A DNA stretch of 56,385 nt from Rhodocyclaceae bacterium (GTDB lineage: Bacteria; Pseudomonadota; Gammaproteobacteria; Burkholderiales; Rhodocyclaceae): the NCBI GenBank assembly GCA_013388985.1, contig JACAEF010000035.1:1-56385 (forward strand). Direction: 5' to 3'. Position 1 is the first letter of the stretch. Every line of letters starts with the position of its first letter. Shown piece after piece: positions 47,662 through 56,385 of the stretch. The notes under the pieces are model-generated. The model was given only the letters and a program-made list of their open reading frames with translations, was not told where the DNA came from and ran no database searches. The position numbers and the translations under genes were made by a program.

Positions 47662-48063
47662 ATGAAAGACATCGTCTGGAGCAAGACCCTGAGCATCGGC
47701 GTCGAGGAAGTGGATGAGGATCACCGCAAGCTGGTCGATATTTTCAACACCCTCAACCACGCCGTCAAAGAGCGGGAAGCGCCGGAATATCTGGCTGCGG
47801 TCCTCGATGAGCTGATCAACTGCACCGTCTGGCACTTCAGCCACGAGGAGCGGCTGATGCTCAAATACCAGTACAAGGACATGGAAGCGCACAAGGCCGA
47901 GCACCGCGAGCTGATCGAGACCGTCAAGGAGCTGCAGCAGGAGCTGTTGCAGGGCGGCGGCGAGATGACGGAGCGGCACATCGAAATCCTCGAACGCTGG
48001 CTCACCGAGCACATTCTCACCACCGACATGCGGCTGGGCGCCTATCTGGCCAACGTGATGTAG
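47662..48063 (+). CDS. Bacteriohemerythrin
   Basis: This 133-residue four-helix protein binds oxygen at a di-iron site. It has the expected ligands: His in DEDHRKL, His/Glu in WHFSHEERLM, HKAEH, and HILTTD near the end. It is a stand-alone domain, probably for oxygen storage or sensing, and suggests life at changing oxygen levels. GGGAGCGG precedes the ATG. It stands alone between minus-strand genes. Confidence 0.93.
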   Translation: MKDIVWSKTLSIGVEEVDEDHRKLVDIFNTLNHAVKEREAPEYLAAVLDELINCTVWHFSHEERLMLKYQYKDMEAHKAEHRELIETVKELQQELLQGGGEMTERHIEILERWLTEHILTTDMRLGAYLANVM

Positions 48064-48099
48064 GGAACACCGCCCTGCCGCTAGCCAAGGCCGCCAGGC

Positions 48100-48486
48100 T
48101 CACTCGCGCGCAGCGCTGTGCGCCCTGATCCAGGCCGCGAATTGGGCCTCTTCGAGCTCGCCGGCGGCCAGCGCGAGCATGGTACGCACGCAGTCGGCGT
48201 CGTCGGCGATCAGGCGGGCGCCGTTCAACTCGATGAACAGCTCAGCGCAAACGAAGGCGGTGCGCTTGTTGCCGTCGATGAACGGGGGGTTGCGCGCAAT
48301 GCCATAACCGTAAGCCGCGGCGCAAGCGGCGATGTCCGGCTCGCCATAGGCGGCGAGATGTTGCGGCCGCGCCAGCGCGGAGCGCAGGAGTCCGGCATCG
48401 CGCACGCCCGCCGAGCCGCCATGTTCGGCCAGCTGGGCTTCATGCACCGCCCAGACCACCGCCTCCTCGATCCAGACGAAACTCAC
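48100..48486 (-). CDS. Doc-like Fic-domain toxin with altered active-site motif
   Basis: The 128-residue protein belongs to the death-on-curing family of Fic toxins, which in phage P1 phosphorylate EF-Tu. The family motif H-P-F-x-D-G-N-K-R-T reads NPPFIDGNKRTA here: the catalytic His position is Pro (codon CCC, within a G6 run at 48284-48289 on the plus strand). The toxin may thus be inactive. It overlaps the antitoxin gene by 4 bases. A single A-to-C change would explain it. Confidence 0.85.
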   Translation of the reverse strand: MSFVWIEEAVVWAVHEAQLAEHGGSAGVRDAGLLRSALARPQHLAAYGEPDIAACAAAYGYGIARNPPFIDGNKRTAFVCAELFIELNGARLIADDADCVRTMLALAAGELEEAQFAAWIRAHSAARE

Positions 48487-48710
48487 TTCGCCAGTTCGCG
48501 CAAGACGTTGCGGCGGCGCTTCATGATGTCCTCGGCGACGGACATCTGCTGGGCGAATTCGGGATCGTAGCTCGTGATGCGGTAGCCGTCCGGCGACTCG
48601 GTGAGGAAAATCGAGTCGCCCTTGCCCACCTGCAAGGCCGCCAGTGCCTCCTTGGGCAGGATGACACCGACCGAATTGCCGATCTGGGTCAGTTTCAGCG
48701 TGAAGTGCAT
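48483..48710 (-). CDS. AbrB/MazE-type antitoxin
   Basis: The 75-residue protein has the swapped-hairpin DNA-binding start LKLTQIGNSVGVILPKEALA of the AbrB/MazE/SpoVT family and a charged C-terminal tail that would bind the toxin. It is paired with the Doc-like gene (4-base overlap). A palindrome just upstream is a likely autoregulatory operator. Confidence 0.88.
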   Translation of the reverse strand: MHFTLKLTQIGNSVGVILPKEALAALQVGKGDSIFLTESPDGYRITSYDPEFAQQMSVAEDIMKRRRNVLRELAK

Positions 48711-48725
48711 GGGCGTCTCCGGATG

Positions 48726-48743
48726 TTATTACAAGCGTAATAA
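48726..48743. promoter_or_regulatory. Operator-like palindrome before the AbrB/Doc pair
   Basis: TTATTAC, AAGC, GTAATAA: seven-base perfect arms with a four-base centre in an AT-rich patch, about 16 bases upstream of the antitoxin start. AbrB-type antitoxins bind such sites to repress their own operon. Confidence 0.6.
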
Positions 48744-48759
48744 TATGCTCAGCTAGTCC

Positions 48760-49587
48760 TCAGGGCAAGAAAAACCGTCCGGAAAGCTCCGCCTCCAGCC
48801 CCAGGAAGGCGAGGATTTCCTTGAGCCGCGCGCCGCGGTGGTGCGCTCTCTGCCCGGTGCGGCGGGCGATGATCAGCTCGTTTTTCAGCGAATGCTCCCA
48901 ACCGACCAGTTCGGTCACGCTCACCTGGTAGCCATGTGCTTCGAGCTGCAGGCAACGCAGCACGTTGGTGACGAGGCTGCCGAATTCGCGCGTGTGCAGT
49001 GGGTGGCGCCACAGTTCCGCGAGCGGATTGGCAAGCGCCCGGCTCTTGTGCTTTCGCAACAGCGCGGCGACTTCGGCCTGGCAGCAGGGCACCAGCACGA
49101 CGAACCGCGCCCGCCGCGCGAGCGCGAAGCGGATCGCATCGTCGGTCGCGGTATCGCAGGCGTGCAGCGCGGTGACGATGTCGATTCGCGCCGGCAGGTC
49201 GGGACAGGCAGGCGCCTGCGCGGCTTCCAGCGCATGGAAGCGCATGCCGGCAAAGCCCAGCCGCGCGGCCAGCGCGCGTGATTTCTCGACCAGCTCGGCC
49301 CGCGTTTCGATGCCATGCACGGTGGCGGCGAGCCGGCCCTCCTTGAAAAACGAGTCGTAGAGCAGAAAACCCAGGTAGGATTTGCCGGCGCCGAAATCGA
49401 CCAGATTCACTTCCGGCTGGCTGGCGGAGGTTTCCTCGATCAGCGGCTCGATGAAGCCGATCAGGTGATAGACCTGCTTGAGCTTGCGTCGGCTGTCCTG
49501 ATTGAGCTGCCCATCGCGCGTCAGGATGTGGAGTTCTTTCAACAGTTCGGTCGATTGGCCGGGGCGAATGGCGTGTTTTTCTTGCAT
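48760..49587 (-). CDS. SAM-dependent methyltransferase with Cys-rich HAC/CCQ motifs
   Basis: The 275-residue protein has VDFGAGKSYLGFLLYD as SAM motif I, then TALHACDTATDDAI and VPCCQAEVAALLRKH. The HAC and CCQ motifs mark a conserved family of uncharacterised methyltransferases with likeness to GSTCD-type proteins. The substrate, perhaps an RNA, is unknown. I chose the start at 49587 (MQEKHAIRPGQS); an upstream ATG at 49635 would add 16 residues. Confidence 0.8.
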   Translation of the reverse strand: MQEKHAIRPGQSTELLKELHILTRDGQLNQDSRRKLKQVYHLIGFIEPLIEETSASQPEVNLVDFGAGKSYLGFLLYDSFFKEGRLAATVHGIETRAELVEKSRALAARLGFAGMRFHALEAAQAPACPDLPARIDIVTALHACDTATDDAIRFALARRARFVVLVPCCQAEVAALLRKHKSRALANPLAELWRHPLHTREFGSLVTNVLRCLQLEAHGYQVSVTELVGWEHSLKNELIIARRTGQRAHHRGARLKEILAFLGLEAELSGRFFLP

Positions 49588-49669
49588 CGGGATTCCGGGT
49601 TGGTGGTATTCTGCTGCGCTGCAACAACATTGCAAATTTCGAGGGACTGACCAAAAGTCATCACCCCAA

Positions 49670-52366
49670 ATGAACGACGAAAAACATTATCTCACCCCGC
49701 TCTTCGAGCCCAAGTCCATCGCCATCGTCGGCGCTTCCGAAACCCCGGGATCGGTCGGCTCCACCGTGGTCCGCAACATCATCGATGGCGGCTACACCGG
49801 CAAGCTCTACTTCGTCAATCCGCGCCACGAGACCGTCTATGGCCAAAAGGCCTACGATTCGGTCGAGAGCATTCCGCAGCGCCTCGATCTCGCGGTGATC
49901 TGCACCAAGGCCGAGACCGTGCCGGCCATCGTCGAAGCCTGCGGCCGTGCCGGTACCCGGCACGCGATCGTCATTTCCGGCGGCTTCGTCGAGATGGGCG
50001 CGCGCGGCGCGAGCCTGCTGCGCGCGACGCTCGATTCCGCCCACCGCCATCGGGTGCGCCTCTTGGGCCCCAACTGCCTCGGCATCATCCGTCCGGCCAG
50101 CAATCTCAACGCCACCTTCGCCAACGGCAGCGCGCATCCCGGCACGATCGGGCTGATCTCGCAGTCGGGCGCGCTGTGCACCGCGATCCTCGACTGGGCA
50201 CTGCCCAACAAGGTGGGGTTCTCGAACGTCGTCTCGCTCGGCGCCGAAAGCGACATCGATTTCGGCGAGGTGCTCGACTACATGGTCGCCGATCCGCGCA
50301 CCGAGAGCATCTTCCTCTACATCGAAGGCATCAAGAACGCGCGTCGCTTCATGAGCGCGCTGCGCGCCGCCGCCCGCGCGAAGCCGGTGCTATTGATCAA
50401 GGTCGGACGCCACCCGGCGGGCCGCCAGGCGGCGCTGTCGCATACCGGCGCGCTGGTCGGCGCCGATGATGTCTTCGATGCCGCGGTGCGCCGCGCCGGC
50501 GTGGTGCGGCTCGGCAAGGTCGGTCAGATGTATGCGGCGGCGCAGGCGCTGTTCTCGCATTTCCGGCCGCGCGGCAACCGGCTGATGATCGTCACCAACG
50601 GCGGCGGACCGGGCGTGATGGCCGCCGATCATGCGGCCGACATCGGCATCCCGCTCGCCGACATCAGCGCCGCGACACGCGAGAAGCTCGACGCCGTGCT
50701 GCCGCCCACCTGGTCGAAGGGCAATCCGATCGACCTGGTCGGCGATGCCACGCCGGAACGCTACGCCGCCGCGATCGACATCTGCCTTGCGGACGACGGC
50801 ATCGATGGCCTGCTGGTGATCCTCACTCCGCAGGCGATGACCGACCCGACCCAGTCGGCGCGCGCGGTGATCGAAGCCTCGAAAAGATCCGACAAGCCGG
50901 TGGTCACCTGCTGGATGGGCGGCGAGCAGGTCTATGAGGCGCGCCTGCTGCTGCGCGGCGCCGGCATCCCCACCTTCCACACCCCTGAGCCGGCGGTCGA
51001 GCTGTTCTCCTACATCTCCAGCTACTACCGCAACCAGCAGCTCCTGATGCAGGCGCCGGCCTCGATCGCCGACCATGTCGCACCACGGCTCGAATCGGCG
51101 CGGCTGGTGATCGAGACCGCACTCTCCGAAGGGCGCAAGGTGCTCAACGAAATGGAATCGAAGGCGCTCCTGGCCGCCTTCCGCATCCCGATCGCGCAGA
51201 CCGTCGTCGCCCGCTCGCCTTCCGAGGCGATGGTGCTGGCCGAGGAAATCGGCCTGCCGGTGGTGATGAAGGTCGATTCGCCGCAGATCGCCAGCAAGAG
51301 CGATTCGGGCGGCGTGCGCCTGAACCTCAACAGCCTCGCCGCGGTGCGCGATGCCTACTCCGAGATCATCGAGGAAGTGAAGAAACACCGTCCCGACGCG
51401 ATCATCCACGGCATCGCGATCGAACCGATGATCCAGAAAGTCCACGGCAGGGAACTCGTCGTCGGCATGACGCGCGACCAGATCTTCGGCCCGACCATCC
51501 TGTTCGGCACCACGGACAGCGACGTGAAGAACGATGCGTTGTGCGCGCAGCGCGCCGTCGCCCTGCCGCCGCTCAACAAGTTCCTCGTCGACGACATGCT
51601 CGCCTCGACGCGCATCGCCGCCCGCCTGGGCGCCTACCGCAACATGCCGCCCGTGAACATGGAAGCGCTCGAAGCCGTGCTGCTACGGGTCTCCGAGATG
51701 GTTTGCGAGCTGCCGTGGATCAGCGAGATGGACATCAACCCGCTGATCGTCGACGAATACGGCGCGGTGGCGGTCGATGCGCGCATCGCGATCGAAAACC
51801 TGCCACTCACCGCGGGTCGCTACGACCACATGGCGATCCATCCCTATCCGTCGCACCTGATCACGGAATACCAGACGCCGGACGGCCAGCTGGTGACGAT
51901 CCGGCCGATCCGCCCGGAAGATGCGGAAATGGAGCAGGAATTCGTGCGCAACCTGTCGCCGGAGACCAAGTATTACCGCTTCATGAACACGCTCAAGGAG
52001 CTCTCGCCCGTGCAGCTCGTGCGCCTCACCCAGATCGATTACGACCGCGAGATGGCCTTCGTCGCGCTCACCCAGATCGACGGCAAGGAAACGGAAATCG
52101 GCGTCGCGCGCTATGCGATGAACCCGGACGGCGAATCCTGCGAATTCGCGATCGTCGTCGCCGACGCCTGGCAGGGCAAGGGGCTGGCGCGGCGGCTGAT
52201 GGGCGTGATCATCGACACCGCGCGTTCGCGCGGCATCAAGTACATGAACGGCGATTTCCTCGCCGAAAACCGCCGTATGATCCAGTTCGTCACCAGCCTG
52301 GGCTTCGTCCTTTCGCCCCATCCGGAGGATCCGGGGCTCAAGCGCGGCGTGCTGACCCTCAACTGA
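49670..52366 (+). CDS. Acetyl-CoA ligase (NDP-forming)-like/GNAT protein lysine acetyltransferase, Pat/YfiQ type
   Basis: The 898-residue protein has a CoA-binding domain (SIAIVGASETPGSVGSTV), a succinyl-CoA-ligase-like domain with LSHTGALVGAD, an ATP-grasp domain, and a C-terminal GNAT domain (about 735-890) with the acetyl-CoA loop WQGKGLARRLM. This is the Pat/YfiQ layout that acetylates lysines, for example of acetyl-CoA synthetase. The CoA-ligase part is usually a regulatory relic. It is followed directly by the LdtD-like gene (TGATG overlap). Confidence 0.9.
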   Translation: MNDEKHYLTPLFEPKSIAIVGASETPGSVGSTVVRNIIDGGYTGKLYFVNPRHETVYGQKAYDSVESIPQRLDLAVICTKAETVPAIVEACGRAGTRHAIVISGGFVEMGARGASLLRATLDSAHRHRVRLLGPNCLGIIRPASNLNATFANGSAHPGTIGLISQSGALCTAILDWALPNKVGFSNVVSLGAESDIDFGEVLDYMVADPRTESIFLYIEGIKNARRFMSALRAAARAKPVLLIKVGRHPAGRQAALSHTGALVGADDVFDAAVRRAGVVRLGKVGQMYAAAQALFSHFRPRGNRLMIVTNGGGPGVMAADHAADIGIPLADISAATREKLDAVLPPTWSKGNPIDLVGDATPERYAAAIDICLADDGIDGLLVILTPQAMTDPTQSARAVIEASKRSDKPVVTCWMGGEQVYEARLLLRGAGIPTFHTPEPAVELFSYISSYYRNQQLLMQAPASIADHVAPRLESARLVIETALSEGRKVLNEMESKALLAAFRIPIAQTVVARSPSEAMVLAEEIGLPVVMKVDSPQIASKSDSGGVRLNLNSLAAVRDAYSEIIEEVKKHRPDAIIHGIAIEPMIQKVHGRELVVGMTRDQIFGPTILFGTTDSDVKNDALCAQRAVALPPLNKFLVDDMLASTRIAARLGAYRNMPPVNMEALEAVLLRVSEMVCELPWISEMDINPLIVDEYGAVAVDARIAIENLPLTAGRYDHMAIHPYPSHLITEYQTPDGQLVTIRPIRPEDAEMEQEFVRNLSPETKYYRFMNTLKELSPVQLVRLTQIDYDREMAFVALTQIDGKETEIGVARYAMNPDGESCEFAIVVADAWQGKGLARRLMGVIIDTARSRGIKYMNGDFLAENRRMIQFVTSLGFVLSPHPEDPGLKRGVLTLN

Positions 52367-52390
52367 TGCCGTCCCGCCAGCGCCGACTTT
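52366..52390 (-). repeat. Dispersed 25-bp motif forming the start of the LdtD-like gene
   Basis: On the minus strand: AAAG + TCGGCGCTGG + CGGGA + CGGCAT. The complement of the last three bases is the ATG, and the copy encodes the first eight residues MPSRQRRL, including the basic n-region of the signal peptide. Confidence 0.85.
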
Positions 52391-53496
52391 GCCTGGCCTG
52401 GCTTGTCGGCCTGCTGATGCACGGCCTGGTCTGGGCGCATCCGCTGCAGGCCGGACTCGAAGCGGCGCTGGCGCACTACCGCCGGCTCTCCGTCGATGCG
52501 GCCGTCCACTCCGCCTGGGCCGAGCCCCTGCCCCCGCTGGGCGCGCGCAAGCTCGAACCCGGCAAGCCCTGGGCCGGCCTGCCGCTCTTGGCCCGGCGGC
52601 TCGCCGCGCTGGGCGATCTGGCGCCCGAGGCGCCGCCTCCCGCCCGCTATGAAGGCGAGCTCGTCGCCGCCGTCACGCGCTTCCAGCACCGCCACGGACT
52701 GGAAGCCGACGGCGTGATCGGCAAGGACACCCTCGCGGCGCTGAACGTTCCGCCCGCAGCACGGCTGCGGCAGATCGAACTCAACCTCGAACGCCTGCGC
52801 CGACTGCCCTTCGCCTCGCGCCATCTGCTCGTCAATGTGCCGGAATTCGTCCTGCGCGCCTATGCAGGCGAAAAGGAAAGGCTGCGCATGAAGATCATCG
52901 TCGGCAGCGCGCGCAACCGGACCCCCACGCCACTCATGGTCGAGGAGATGCGCACCCTCGAATTCAGCCCCTACTGGAACGTGCCGCCGTCGATCGCCCG
53001 CAAGGAGCTGGTGCCGCGGCTGCGTCGCGATCCCGGCTATTTCGCTGACGAGGGCTTCGAGTTCCACGGCGCGGGCGTCACGCTCGCCACGCTGACGGAA
53101 GAAAACCTCGCCGCGGTGTCGCAGGGCCGGCTGCATCTGCGTCAGCGCCCCGGGCCGAAGAACGCCTTGGGCGGCATCAAGTTCGTGTTCCCGAACCACG
53201 ACAACATCTACATGCACCACACGCCCGCCGTGCGGCTGTTCGCCAAGGCGCGGCGCGATTTCAGCCACGGTTGCATCCGCGTCGAGGAGCCGGTCGCGCT
53301 GGCACGCTTCGTTCTGAACGACGATCCGCTCTGGGACGAAGACCGCATCCGCGAAGCGATGCAGGCGGGCCAGACGCGCACCGTCAAGCTGCCGGAGCCG
53401 GTGCCGGTGATCATCGCTTACCTGACCGCCGTCGCCGACGAGCCGGAAACGGTCCGCTTCTTCCCGGACATCTACGGGCTCGATACGTTAGAATGA
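52366..53496 (+). CDS. L,D-transpeptidase LdtD (YcbB)-like
   Basis: The 376-residue protein makes 3-3 cross-links in peptidoglycan. It has a signal peptide (MPSRQRRLCLAWLVGLLMHG), a peptidoglycan-binding domain (about 95-125, TRFQHRHGLEADGVIGKDTL), and a YkuD domain with HHT and SHGCIRVE near residue 305. It is followed by a MepK-like gene, the same order as ycbB-ycbK in E. coli. The start codon and first residues come from the dispersed repeat. Confidence 0.9.
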   Translation: MPSRQRRLCLAWLVGLLMHGLVWAHPLQAGLEAALAHYRRLSVDAAVHSAWAEPLPPLGARKLEPGKPWAGLPLLARRLAALGDLAPEAPPPARYEGELVAAVTRFQHRHGLEADGVIGKDTLAALNVPPAARLRQIELNLERLRRLPFASRHLLVNVPEFVLRAYAGEKERLRMKIIVGSARNRTPTPLMVEEMRTLEFSPYWNVPPSIARKELVPRLRRDPGYFADEGFEFHGAGVTLATLTEENLAAVSQGRLHLRQRPGPKNALGGIKFVFPNHDNIYMHHTPAVRLFAKARRDFSHGCIRVEEPVALARFVLNDDPLWDEDRIREAMQAGQTRTVKLPEPVPVIIAYLTAVADEPETVRFFPDIYGLDTLE

Positions 53497-53500
53497 GGCC

Positions 53501-54049
53501 ATGAATCCGCACCCCCGCCGCGGCTTCCTGCGCACCTCCGCCCGCCTCATGCTGGGCGGGATGATGCTGCCGTTCGCGCACCGCGCCGTGGCCTCCTTGC
53601 CCAACGCCCGCAGCCTGGCGTTCCGGCACACCCACACCGGCGAGCAGCTTTCCGTCGTGTATGCCGTCGATGACCGCTATCTGCCGGGCGCGCTGACCGC
53701 GCTGAACCACTTCCTGCGCGACCACTACACCGGCCAGGTCGGCACCATCGACCCGCAACTATTCGATCTCCTGTTCCGCCTGCGACTCGAACTCGGCTGC
53801 AGCGATCCCTTCCACGTCATTTCCGGCTATCGCTGTCCGGAAACCAACGCCCAGCTCAAGGCCACGCGCGGCGGCGGCGTCGCCCGCCACAGCCTGCACA
53901 TGGACGGCAAGGCGATCGACATCCGCCTGCCCGGCGTGCCGCTCGCCGATCTGCGCGCCGCGGCCATCGACCTCAGGCAGGGCGGCGTCGGCTACTACCC
54001 GCGCGAGCAGTTCGTGCATGTCGACACCGGCCGGGTGCGCACCTGGTAG
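53501..54049 (+). CDS. mepK: MepK (YcbK/DUF882)-like murein endopeptidase
   Basis: The 182-residue protein starts with RRGFLRTSARL, a twin-arginine-type signal, then an M15-like metallo-endopeptidase domain: HVISGYRCPETNA, SLHMDGKAIDIRLP, and HVDTGRVRTW supply the zinc ligands. MepK cuts 3-3 cross-links, so it fits with the LdtD-like neighbour. It overlaps tag by 32 bases. Confidence 0.9.
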   Translation: MNPHPRRGFLRTSARLMLGGMMLPFAHRAVASLPNARSLAFRHTHTGEQLSVVYAVDDRYLPGALTALNHFLRDHYTGQVGTIDPQLFDLLFRLRLELGCSDPFHVISGYRCPETNAQLKATRGGGVARHSLHMDGKAIDIRLPGVPLADLRAAAIDLRQGGVGYYPREQFVHVDTGRVRTW

Positions 54050-54617
54050 TCTCCCGCTGCAGCGCTGCCCCTGGTGCGGCAATGATCCGCTCTACGTCGC
54101 CTACCACGACACCGAATGGGGCGTGCCCTGCCACGACGAGCGCCGGCTCTTCGAGTTTTTGATCCTCGAAGGCATGCAGGCCGGGCTGTCGTGGCTGACG
54201 ATCCTCAAGAAACGGGAAAACTTCCGCCAAGCCTTCGCCGGTTTCGACGCGGAAAGGATCGCCCGCTACGATGAGCGCGACATCGCGCGGCTCCTCATGG
54301 ATCCCGGCATCGTCAGGAACCGGCTGAAGATTCTCGCGGCGATCGGCAACGCGCGCGCGACGCTGGCGCTCCACGAGGCCGGCAGCAGCCTCGACGAACT
54401 GCTGTGGAAATTCGTCGATGGCCGGCCGCGCATCAACCACTGGCGCACGCCCGACGAAGTGCCAGTGTTCACGCCGGTGGCCGAAGCACTGTCGAAAGAA
54501 CTGATCCGGCGCGGCTTCCGCTTCGTCGGCCCGACGATCGTCTATGCGCTGATGCAGGCGACGGGGATGGTCGATGACCATCTCGTCACCTGCCCACGGC
54601 ATACCCTGCTGCAGTGA
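54018..54617 (+). CDS. tag: DNA-3-methyladenine glycosylase I
   Basis: Tag removes 3-methyladenine from alkylated DNA. The 199-residue protein has the zinc ligands in QRCPWCG and YHDTEWGVP at the start and HLVTCPRH at the end. EGMQAGLSWLTILKKRE holds the base-binding pocket. The ATG at 54018 is the only in-frame ATG before the conserved start and makes a 32-base overlap with mepK. Confidence 0.93.
   Translation: MSTPAGCAPGSLPLQRCPWCGNDPLYVAYHDTEWGVPCHDERRLFEFLILEGMQAGLSWLTILKKRENFRQAFAGFDAERIARYDERDIARLLMDPGIVRNRLKILAAIGNARATLALHEAGSSLDELLWKFVDGRPRINHWRTPDEVPVFTPVAEALSKELIRRGFRFVGPTIVYALMQATGMVDDHLVTCPRHTLLQ

Positions 54618-56385
<1,768 letters not shown>

Overview
The window is about 56 kb of high-GC chromosomal DNA packed with housekeeping genes. 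Gene content and order point to a betaproteobacterium, probably in or near Rhodocyclales/Sterolibacteriaceae. The pointers are a monofunctional RelA without the HD residues, mltG-tmk-holB-tatD, a single-chain PurL, tig-clpP-clpX-lon, hpnCDE squalene genes, and tRNA-Leu beside tig. This placement is inference from gene families, not from a search. No rRNA, CRISPR array, insertion sequence, integrase or prophage was seen.

Layout. 1-557: start of rdgC (runs off the left edge). 711-5206: ppdK, a FrnE/DsbA-like protein, tadA, an L,D-transpeptidase. 5196-6839 (minus): NRDE protein and ygfZ. 6883-10937: mltG, tmk, holB, tatD and an exported ankyrin protein. 11014-15583: an unusual five-gene signalling cluster. 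It encodes a receiver-like protein, a Ser/Thr kinase fused to a small GTPase, a Roadblock/LC7 protein, a PhnD-like binding protein without a signal peptide, and a V4R protein. 15747-17322: moaA-mobA. 17309-28888 (minus): an acyltransferase, relA, a P-type ATPase, a PaeR7I-like restriction-modification pair, purL. 28985-31765: a PEBP protein, a GarR-like dehydrogenase, CnoX-like thioredoxin, dtd. 31716-38922 (minus): a small membrane protein, an AEC transporter, tRNA-Val, lon (with a good heat-shock promoter), clpX, clpP, tig, then tRNA-Leu. 39138-42021: hpnC-hpnD-hpnE. 42055-43668 (minus): a DUF433/DUF5615 pair, a frameshifted small gene and a YbbA-like ABC ATPase. 43667-46352: tesA, selD (minus), mnmH. 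46318-49587: two methyltransferases, rsuA, hemerythrin and an AbrB/Doc pair. 49670-54617: a Pat-type CoA-ligase/acetyltransferase, LdtD-like, MepK-like, tag. 54618-56385 (minus): clpB, whose 5' end lies outside the window.

Two signals stand out. First, the 11014-15583 cluster has the parts of a complete intracellular sensor-switch-kinase pathway and does not match a system I can name. Second, a 25-bp motif (core TCGGCGCTGG, 3-4 variable bases, then CGGCAC) is scattered at least 12 times, in both orientations. It lies in gaps and inside unrelated genes, where it is read in several frames on either strand. This suggests that the DNA sequence, not an encoded peptide, is being spread or kept. One copy supplies the start codon of the LdtD-like gene, and another enlarges the ClpB linker.
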